Origin: Prochlorococcus sp. AG-347-M23
GTDB lineage: Bacteria; Cyanobacteriota; Cyanobacteriia; PCC-6307; Cyanobiaceae
Length of the DNA: 64,000 bases
NCBI GenBank assembly: GCA_003278855.1
Contig: QCCU01000003.1
Coordinates: forward strand, 1-64,000
Direction: 5' to 3'
Shown: positions 58,225-64,000 of the stretch, piece by piece
Layout of the letters: every line of letters starts with the position of its first letter
Position numbering within the stretch: the first letter of the stretch is position 1
Notes under the pieces: generated by a model
Told to the model about the DNA's origin: nothing
Database searches by the model: none
The model's input: the letters and a program-made list of their open reading frames with translations, nothing else
Translations under genes and position numbers: made by a program

Positions 58225-58665
58225 ATGACAAATTCTAAAAACTCCTCAAACAATTCTTCTGAAAGTAATGAATTGTACGCAATAGCAGAGACTTCAGGTC
58301 AACAATTTTGGTTCGAAGTTAACAGATACTATGACATAGACAGGTTAAATGCAAAAGAGAAAGATAAGATAACTTTAGAAAAAGTTCTACTTTTAAAAGA
58401 CAAAGATTCTGTTACTGTTGGAAAACCTTATGTCAAGAATGCAAAAATTGAATTAGAAGTGGTCTCCCATAAAAGAGATAAGAAAATTCTTGTATACAAA
58501 ATGCGTCCGAAAAAAAAGACAAGAAGAAAAATGGGACATAGACAAGAACTTACAAGAGTTATGGTAAAATCTATATCAATAGGTAAAGGCGCTCCTAAGT
58601 CTTCTTCAAAAAAAGAAACTGTAAAAAAGGAAACTAAACCAAAAGCCGAAAAATCTACAATTTAA
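58225..58665 (+). CDS. rplU: 50S ribosomal protein L21
   Basis: L21 is a 50S protein. The core shows YAIAETSGQQFWFEVNRYYDIDRL, VTVGKPYVKNA and RPKKKTRRKMGHRQELTRV. It has 146 residues; the last 30 or so are a lysine-rich extension (SSKKETVKKETKPKAEKS) longer than in most bacteria. rpmA follows after 9 bp, the standard L21-L27 operon. Confidence 0.97.
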   Translation: MTNSKNSSNNSSESNELYAIAETSGQQFWFEVNRYYDIDRLNAKEKDKITLEKVLLLKDKDSVTVGKPYVKNAKIELEVVSHKRDKKILVYKMRPKKKTRRKMGHRQELTRVMVKSISIGKGAPKSSSKKETVKKETKPKAEKSTI

Positions 58666-58674
58666 TCATTTCTA

Positions 58675-58935
58675 ATGGCACATAAAAAAGGAACAGGTTC
58701 TACAAGAAACGGTCGAGATTCAAATTCCAAAAGACTCGGTGTTAAAGCTTATGGTGGAGAAAAAGTAACTGCTGGATCAATTTTAATTCGTCAAAGAGGT
58801 ACATCATTTTTGCCAGGGGATAATGTTGGGAAAGGTAAAGATGACACTCTTTTTGCCCTCAAAGAAGGAACAGTAAGTTTCGAAAGCATTAAAAGAAATT
58901 TAAGAAATAGAAAAAGAGTTAATATAGTTATCTAA
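58675..58935 (+). CDS. rpmA: 50S ribosomal protein L27
   Basis: L27 is a 50S protein whose N-terminus reaches the peptidyl transferase centre. It has [35 protein letters not shown] and GKDDTLFAL. It has 86 residues. The stop overlaps the convergent methyltransferase by 8 bp. Confidence 0.97.
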   Translation: MAHKKGTGSTRNGRDSNSKRLGVKAYGGEKVTAGSILIRQRGTSFLPGDNVGKGKDDTLFALKEGTVSFESIKRNLRNRKRVNIVI

Positions 58936-59668
58936 TTTTCTTATAAGCTCTTGTAGTTATAAGAATAGGATGAAATACTTCTAAAAAATTTGATTGAAGA
59001 GTCTCAAAAAACTTTTCAACAATTTGAATGTCGTCGATATGAAACGGATATTCATTTTTTTCTCCTTTGAAAAAATACCAATTAAATAAAGCAATAGAAT
59101 TAGGATCCATAAACTCATTGAAAATCTCAATTTGAGAAGCTGGATCAGCAAGATGTTCCAAAACATCAAGGCAAACTATCGTATCAAATTTAGATATTTG
59201 TGTATCTTGAATTGTCTTGCAAAAAGTAAGTTTTTTTTCGACTCCTAATTTCATGGCCCTGTATTCAACAAAGTTTCTATTTGTCTCATTAATATCTACA
59301 AAAAAAACATGCTCAACTTTTGGAGACATTGCGTTAGCTAATGCATGCGTACCAATACCTCCTCCAAAATCTAAAACCAAATCTCTAGAAAATCTCTGCT
59401 GAAGTTTTAAAGTATCAGCGATGTAGTCCTTGCTTGTGATATGCCAAGCAGCTAAATCAGCTACATGCCGATCTCCAACTATTTCAGTATAAAAATCTGA
59501 AACATCCTTCAAAGCATCTCCAGGATGAGAATTTGCTAAATTCTTCTTTGCATTCGCAAGGAATCCATCTAAATCACATTCTCTAATAGATAAGTATTCC
59601 ATTAAATGTGATTTCAAATTAAAAGCATTATCTAAAAACTCTTTTAAAATAATATTATTGTTCTTCAA
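58928..59668 (-). CDS. class I SAM-dependent methyltransferase of unknown substrate
   Basis: A 246-residue protein with a SAM-binding domain starting at about residue 95: [14 protein letters not shown] (motif I), then [19 protein letters not shown] and VCLDVLEHL (motif IV region). The helical N-terminal 90 residues are distinct. The fold is clear but the substrate is not; no neighbouring gene points to one. It is convergent with rpmA and divergent from truB. Confidence 0.8.
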   Translation of the reverse strand: MKNNNIILKEFLDNAFNLKSHLMEYLSIRECDLDGFLANAKKNLANSHPGDALKDVSDFYTEIVGDRHVADLAAWHITSKDYIADTLKLQQRFSRDLVLDFGGGIGTHALANAMSPKVEHVFFVDINETNRNFVEYRAMKLGVEKKLTFCKTIQDTQISKFDTIVCLDVLEHLADPASQIEIFNEFMDPNSIALFNWYFFKGEKNEYPFHIDDIQIVEKFFETLQSNFLEVFHPILITTRAYKKIR

Positions 59669-59744
59669 TTTCTTACACTAAATTTCCGATAACAAAATCA
59701 TAGGATGGTTATAAATCTTTCTCAAAGTATTCTTAATATTAAAA

Positions 59745-60662
59745 ATGGAAACTAAAGATGGATTCTTAGTAATTAATAAAGAAAAAGGATGTACCTCACA
59801 TGATTGTGTTAAACAAATAAGGAAGTTACTTAATACTAAAAAGGTCGGTCACACAGGAACTCTTGACCCAGAAGTTATAGGAATATTACCAATCGCGATT
59901 GGTAGTGCAACAAGATTTATTCAATATCTCCCTCAGGGTAAAACTTATATAGGACAAATTAAATTAGGGATAAGAACTAACACTGATGATATTCACGGAG
60001 AAATAATTAATCAAAAAAGTTGGCCTAAAATCAGTGATGAAAAATTAGATCAATACTTAAATAGATTTAGAGGAATTATTAAACAAATTCCGCCGAAAGT
60101 ATCTAGTGTGCACGTTAATGGTGAGAGAGCTTATAAGAAATCTTTCAAGAATGAAGTTTTTGAATTAGCACCAAGAGAAGTAAAAATAGACGAACTTACT
60201 TTAATGAAATGGGACCAAATAAACGGTATCATAGAAATAAAAATCAAATGTTCAGCAGGCACATACATAAGAGCCATTGCAAGAGATTTAGGCGAAATTC
60301 TTAATTCCGAAGGTTGCCTTCTACAACTAAAAAGAATTTCAGCTTGTGGCTTTGATGAACAAAACTCGATAAAAATATCTGATATCGAAAAAGATAAAAA
60401 AAACTCGAAAAATTTCATTATTCCAACAATTTCTGCTCTTAATCACATTTCATCATTTGTCTTAAGTACCGAAGAACAAATCAATTTTTGGCAAACAGGA
60501 AGAGCAATTAGAGTTGATATTAATTACTTTAAGGAAAGTAAGTCTTTTGATTATAAAAAACCCATAAAAGTAATAAATAAAAAACAAATACTACTTGGGA
60601 TAGGTTTCTTAAATGAAGAGCAATCTAAGATAAATCCAAAATTAGTCCTTAATGCTAAATAA
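59745..60662 (+). CDS. truB: tRNA pseudouridine(55) synthase
   Basis: TruB makes pseudouridine 55 in the T-loop of tRNAs. The catalytic aspartate lies in [17 protein letters not shown]. The [11 protein letters not shown] block, [16 protein letters not shown] and the [14 protein letters not shown] motif are present. It has 305 residues. It converges on the SpoIID-like gene with a 3 bp gap. Confidence 0.95.
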   Translation: METKDGFLVINKEKGCTSHDCVKQIRKLLNTKKVGHTGTLDPEVIGILPIAIGSATRFIQYLPQGKTYIGQIKLGIRTNTDDIHGEIINQKSWPKISDEKLDQYLNRFRGIIKQIPPKVSSVHVNGERAYKKSFKNEVFELAPREVKIDELTLMKWDQINGIIEIKIKCSAGTYIRAIARDLGEILNSEGCLLQLKRISACGFDEQNSIKISDIEKDKKNSKNFIIPTISALNHISSFVLSTEEQINFWQTGRAIRVDINYFKESKSFDYKKPIKVINKKQILLGIGFLNEEQSKINPKLVLNAK

Positions 60663-60665
60663 CTT

Positions 60666-61856
60666 CTATAGGTAATCTTTTCTAAAAGGTTTAACCTGCA
60701 CACCCTTATAAAAATGCTTTAATATTCTTTCAGCTTTTTGGCCTCTAGACGCCAGATATTTAGCCCCCCACTGACTCATTCCGACTCCATGACCTGATCC
60801 TTGTCCAAAAACTATCAACCCTTTCTTTTGAGGAGTATTGTTGTTTAATTCTTCCTCAAAAAATTTAAATCTGATAAAATTACTGTTCAGGCCTAATCTT
60901 TTTCTAAAATCTACCCCAGATATTTGATCAGAACCATAAGCCCCAACAAGTTTTAAATTTTTTACTCTCCCTGTACTCGTAATATCAAGAATCTCTATAT
61001 TTTTTAAACCTCCAATCTTTGGAAATAAATTTATTAATTCATTACTTGAAATTTTTTTTTGCCATCTAAATTTTGGATTATTTTTATCAAAATCTTTCAC
61101 ACTTGATAAATATGGATATTTATTTTTCCATACATCTTGACTATTTTCTGTCATTCCACCTGAGCTGCTATGAAACAAAGCATTAATTAATTTATTTTTA
61201 TACGTTAAAACCAAAGATCTTGTACTTTTAACGGCTCTGATAGTTTTATAAGTTCTTGATTCCAAGCCATTATAGACTTGATTTTTCTGGGTTGAATCTA
61301 TATCAAATAAATTATTTCCCTTTTGCTTTAAAGCATAAGTTCTTGAGGCAATTGCTTGTGCCTTTAATGCTTCAATAGGCCATTTAGTTGGCATTTCTGA
61401 ACCCACTACGCTATTAAGGTATTTTTCTATTCCTAAAACATTTACTACCAATATTTCGGAGTCGAGTACAAAGAGATTAAGCTTACCAGCAAATCTCTTC
61501 TGACCCACCCAAATACCTCTTCCATCGGAAGAACTCACTTGAAATTTTTGATTACTTTTTAAGTCATATTTTTTTTGTTTATTCTTATCAAAATATAAAA
61601 TTTTTCTATTTTTCTCATTTTTCAAAGTTAGACCTTTTATTCTTTTGCGTGAAAAAAATTTACCCTCTATTGTTAAAGGAATTGATCTATCTGATCTGAT
61701 CCTTAAATTGTTATTTTTTGATATCAAAACTCTAATGATTGGTTCTCTGGATGCAAAAACACTTTCACTCTGAAAAATACAAATAAATAAAATACTTATC
61801 AGGTAACATTTTCTATAGTTATTTTTAAATTTAAGTATCACTTTGTTTAAAAACAA
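60666..61856 (-). CDS. exported SpoIID/LytB-domain protein
   Basis: A signal or anchor segment (about residues 16-35) precedes a SpoIID/LytB domain. Landmarks are the YLNSVVGSEMPTKWPIEALKAQAIASRTYAL block and HSSSGG, with the C-terminal GQGSGHGVGMSQWGAKYLA. The family includes peptidoglycan lytic transglycosylases, so a cell wall role is likely; the SpoIID name does not mean sporulation here. It has 396 residues. Confidence 0.87.
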   Translation of the reverse strand: MFLNKVILKFKNNYRKCYLISILFICIFQSESVFASREPIIRVLISKNNNLRIRSDRSIPLTIEGKFFSRKRIKGLTLKNEKNRKILYFDKNKQKKYDLKSNQKFQVSSSDGRGIWVGQKRFAGKLNLFVLDSEILVVNVLGIEKYLNSVVGSEMPTKWPIEALKAQAIASRTYALKQKGNNLFDIDSTQKNQVYNGLESRTYKTIRAVKSTRSLVLTYKNKLINALFHSSSGGMTENSQDVWKNKYPYLSSVKDFDKNNPKFRWQKKISSNELINLFPKIGGLKNIEILDITSTGRVKNLKLVGAYGSDQISGVDFRKRLGLNSNFIRFKFFEEELNNNTPQKKGLIVFGQGSGHGVGMSQWGAKYLASRGQKAERILKHFYKGVQVKPFRKDYL

Positions 61857-61929
61857 ATGCTTAATTTGCCTAAGTTTGACTATAAGTCTAAATTTAATCC
61901 AGATATAACAATTAAAATATCATAAATAA

Positions 61930-62868
61930 GTGAATATCACCTTCTTAGGAACAAGCTCAGGTGTCCCATCCTTAACGAGAAATGTTTCTTCCCTAGCACT
62001 TAAATTATCACAGTCTTCAGAAGTTTGGCTTTTTGATTGCGGAGAAGGAACGCAACATCAAATAATGAAAAGCAATATTAAATCTTCACAAATCAAGAAA
62101 ATATTTATTACTCATATGCATGGTGATCATATTTATGGTTTGCCTGGACTTTTAGCTACCTTAGGTTTATCAGGAAATAGTGAGGGTATTCAAATTTACG
62201 GTCCTTCAGGGTTGCGAAGTTTTATAAATTCATCACTTAAAAGTAGTTTTTGCAAATTGTCTTTTCCATTAAATTTTGTGGAAGTTGAAAATTTTGCATC
62301 AGAAAATAAAATCCTTTTTGAAAACAACAAAATAAAAGTAAATTGTGCCTGCCTTAAACATAAAATACCTGCTTATGGTTATAGGGTGAGTGAAAAAGAT
62401 AAACCAGGTATATTTGATATCAAAAAAGCAGAGTCTCTAAAAATAGCACCTGGACCAATTTATTCAGAACTGCAACAAGGTAAAAAAGTCGTATTAGCAG
62501 ATGGTAGGACATTCTATGGGAAAGAATTCTGTGGACCTCCTAGAAAAGGTGAAAGTTTTGTTTATTGCACAGATACAGTGTTTAGCGAATCAGCTGTTTC
62601 ACTATCAAAAAATGCCGATTTACTCGTACATGAATCGACTTTTTCAGTGGAGGATGAAAGCATGGCATACGAAAAATTACATTCCACAACAATCATGGCT
62701 GCCAAAACAGCATTATTATCTAACACAAAAAAATTAATTATTACTCATTTAAGCCCAAGATATACTAATAAAAACGCAATTACTCCAAGCGATTTGCTTA
62801 AAGAGGCTCAAAAAGTTTTTCCCAATACTCAGCTTGCAAAAGATTTTCTAACGGCAGAAATAAAATAA
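61930..62868 (+). CDS. rnz: ribonuclease Z
   Basis: tRNase Z trims tRNA 3' ends that lack encoded CCA; all three tRNAs in this window lack CCA, which fits. It is a metallo-beta-lactamase fold with THMHGDHIYGLPGLL, FDCGEGTQHQ, CTDTVFSE and THLSPRY motifs. It has 312 residues and a GTG start at 61930. Stands alone on the plus strand, followed by the pentapeptide-repeat gene after 74 bp. Confidence 0.95.
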   Translation: MNITFLGTSSGVPSLTRNVSSLALKLSQSSEVWLFDCGEGTQHQIMKSNIKSSQIKKIFITHMHGDHIYGLPGLLATLGLSGNSEGIQIYGPSGLRSFINSSLKSSFCKLSFPLNFVEVENFASENKILFENNKIKVNCACLKHKIPAYGYRVSEKDKPGIFDIKKAESLKIAPGPIYSELQQGKKVVLADGRTFYGKEFCGPPRKGESFVYCTDTVFSESAVSLSKNADLLVHESTFSVEDESMAYEKLHSTTIMAAKTALLSNTKKLIITHLSPRYTNKNAITPSDLLKEAQKVFPNTQLAKDFLTAEIK

Positions 62869-62942
62869 ACTGCAACAGTTCGTTAGCAGGAGCGTTGTAA
62901 ATGACCAACCCATGAAATAATAGTCTTAGGTTTTTCTATTTG

Positions 62943-63503
62943 ATGTCGATCGAAATGGTCTCTATTTTTTCATCACTACATAAGTCTTGTAAAAGACTAT
63001 TTATTTTTCTTCCATTAATTATTGGATTACTTATTAATCCAATATCTGCAAATGCACTCTATCCTAGTGATCCTTCATCAGTTGACGTTCTAAAAGATGA
63101 TCTTCACGGTGCTGACCTTCATAATACTGAATATGTTAAATATGATTTATCTAATCAAGATTTAGGAGAAGCTAATCTTCAAGGTGCATATATGAGTGTG
63201 ACAACTGCAAAAAACTCTAGTTTTAAAGGAGCCAATATGACGGACCTTATTGCATATGCAACACGCTTTGATAATGCCGATTTTACAGATGCAAATCTTA
63301 CCAATGGCGAGCTAATGAAAAGTGTTTTTGATGGGGCAATTATTGATGGGGCAGACTTTACTGATGCAAATCTTGATCTTTCTCAGAGAAAATCATTATG
63401 TGAAAGAGCTAGTGGAACTAACTCACAAACTGGAGTTAATACAATTGATAGTCTTGAATGCACTGGCTTAAAAGGTTACATGCCTCCAAAGCCAAAAGCA
63501 TAA
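62943..63503 (+). CDS. exported pentapeptide-repeat protein, probably lumenal
   Basis: A signal peptide (to about residue 38, ANAL) is followed by pentapeptide repeats of the A(D/N)LXX type (ADLHNTEYVK, ANLQGAYM, ANMTDL, ADFTDANL, ADFTDANLDL), which form a right-handed beta-helix. Such proteins are found in the thylakoid lumen, but the function is not clear. The start is ATG 62943 (a TTG directly before is alternative). A terminator follows at 63541. Confidence 0.8.
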   Translation: MSIEMVSIFSSLHKSCKRLFIFLPLIIGLLINPISANALYPSDPSSVDVLKDDLHGADLHNTEYVKYDLSNQDLGEANLQGAYMSVTTAKNSSFKGANMTDLIAYATRFDNADFTDANLTNGELMKSVFDGAIIDGADFTDANLDLSQRKSLCERASGTNSQTGVNTIDSLECTGLKGYMPPKPKA

Positions 63504-63512
63504 TATTTAAAG

Positions 63513-63881
63513 CTAACCAATTTCAGAAGGGAAGATATTACCAGGTTCTTTTGAGCCTGGTTTTTTGCTATACCACCATTCTTGTATATCAGAAGAAAAT
63601 TTCTTTGAAAAAAGAGTTATAACTGTCTCAACAGGTTTTGATCCAGGCTCCAAAATCTGAACTGAGTAAGATGGACATTTTCTTGAAGCCATATCAGCAA
63701 CGAACCTAGACCCTATTCTTCTCCAACTAGGCTCCTTACTTCTCCAAGCAAGCCTTGAGCAGGGCCAAGGTAACTCTTCCCTATCATAGAGTCTGCAACA
63801 TGGGCCAATTACCTTATAACTGTACTGACCACCATAACTTGATTGAACACTGCCAGTCTTGAAAAATTCAAATTTACCCAT
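63513..63881 (-). CDS. conserved hypothetical cysteine-containing protein
   Basis: A 122-residue basic soluble protein. It has motifs CCRLYDREELPWPCSRLAWR and SWRRIGSRFVADMASRKCPSY, suggesting a conserved small fold with four cysteines. No family is recognised. The 3' codons (KKPGSKEPGN region) coincide with the terminator hairpin of the convergent gene. Confidence 0.65.
   Translation of the reverse strand: MGKFEFFKTGSVQSSYGGQYSYKVIGPCCRLYDREELPWPCSRLAWRSKEPSWRRIGSRFVADMASRKCPSYSVQILEPGSKPVETVITLFSKKFSSDIQEWWYSKKPGSKEPGNIFPSEIG
63541..63566 (+). terminator. rho-independent terminator of the pentapeptide gene
   Basis: An 8 bp stem (CCAGGTTC / GAGCCTGG, one wobble) with a TTTT loop and six T after it, 37 bp past the pentapeptide-protein stop. 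It lies inside the coding sequence of the convergent conserved hypothetical gene. Confidence 0.8.
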
Positions 63882-63885
63882 TCAC

Positions 63886-63915
63886 AAAAAAAAAGCCACC
63901 TTCATAGAGGGTGGC
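63886..63915 (-). terminator. rho-independent terminator of the right-edge gene
   Basis: On the minus strand a 9 bp stem (GCCACCCTC / GAAGGTGGC, one wobble) is followed by nine T (63894-63886). It lies 45 bp downstream of the stop of the partial gene at the right edge and just before the conserved hypothetical gene, so it ends the upstream transcript. Confidence 0.8.
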
Positions 63916-63960
63916 AGAGAAATAATCAATAATCAACTTAGAAAAGTTAAATTTTTATAA

Positions 63961-64000
63961 TTAGTACAATTCTTCCTCAGCATGAGTTGTAATTGTTACG
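63961..64000 (-). CDS. partial small protein, C-terminus only
   Basis: Only the last 12 codons and the stop (TAA 63963-63961) are visible: VTITTHAEEELY. The terminator just downstream supports a real gene end. The acidic, tyrosine-ending tail cannot be assigned to a family from so few residues. Confidence 0.45.
   Translation of the reverse strand, partial: VTITTHAEEELY

Noticed and set aside
58937-59670. Methyltransferase as an rRNA or ubiquinone enzyme
   Set aside because: Only the generic class I SAM fold is visible; assigning a substrate would be guessing.
1-64000. CRISPR arrays, insertion sequences or prophage genes
   Set aside because: No regularly spaced repeats, transposase, integrase or phage structural motifs were found in reading either strand; AT-rich homopolymer runs are normal background here.

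Overview
The window is a dense, AT-rich cyanobacterial chromosome segment. Gene content points to a high-light type marine Prochlorococcus: a nickel superoxide dismutase with its maturation protease, kaiB and kaiC without kaiA, a high-light-inducible protein, the NblS sensor kinase, the ClpR/ClpP3 pair, an ARC6-type division protein, cyanobacterial DUF1825, DUF3086 and DUF3119 proteins, short spacers and many convergent genes that overlap by a few bases. The exact ecotype cannot be settled by reading alone. No phage, transposon, CRISPR array or integrase was seen.

Layout. 1-7.6 kb: ARC6-like protein (partial), pdhA, a group 2 sigma factor, an NAD(P)HX repair enzyme, mnmA and lnt. 7.7-9.9 kb: exported FKBP isomerase, then a nickel module (sodN, sodX, NicO/UreH-like transporter). 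9.9-13.1 kb: a minus-strand group of an RNA methyltransferase, lpdA and trpC. 13.3-20.4 kb: murA, two tiny overlapping membrane ORFs, tRNA-Leu, argD, folC, a GlcD-type oxidoreductase and a cytosine-deaminase-like amidohydrolase. 20.5-25.5 kb: tRNA-His, miaB, then a cell wall and division run, ddl, a small membrane protein, ftsQ and ftsZ. 25.5-32.3 kb: SRP RNA, panB, a HemW-like protein, a PIN-TRAM protein, clpR-clpP3, ilvC and cobD/cbiB.

32.4-34.8 kb is the most accessory-looking stretch: hli, four small unknown genes, hup, and a 0.6 kb gap with three tiny unannotated ORFs. 34.8-45.8 kb: glgX, tRNA-Gly, a GPH-type transporter, an MlaE/DUF3119/DUF3086/PlsY lipid cluster, pyrF, tyrS, DUF1825, a GIY-YIG protein and pepA. 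45.8-52.6 kb: exported msrA, then the minus-strand outer-membrane block purC-bamA-lpxC-fabZ-lpxA-lpxB. 52.8-58.9 kb: purD, nblS, kaiC, kaiB, rplU and rpmA. 58.9-64 kb: methyltransferase, truB, SpoIID-like protein, rnz, a pentapeptide-repeat protein, a conserved unknown and the tail of a further gene.

Points worth attention: two well-conserved genes (sodX and the SpoU-type methyltransferase) have no ATG, GTG or TTG start upstream of their conserved N-termini; two ATGA-overlapped tiny-ORF pairs lie in otherwise empty gaps; argD begins five bases after a tRNA; a terminator hairpin sits inside a convergent coding sequence; and the kaiA position holds only 143 bp. I found no clearly new multi-gene defence or metabolic system. 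The tiny-ORF pairs and the lipid cluster are the best candidates for undescribed function.
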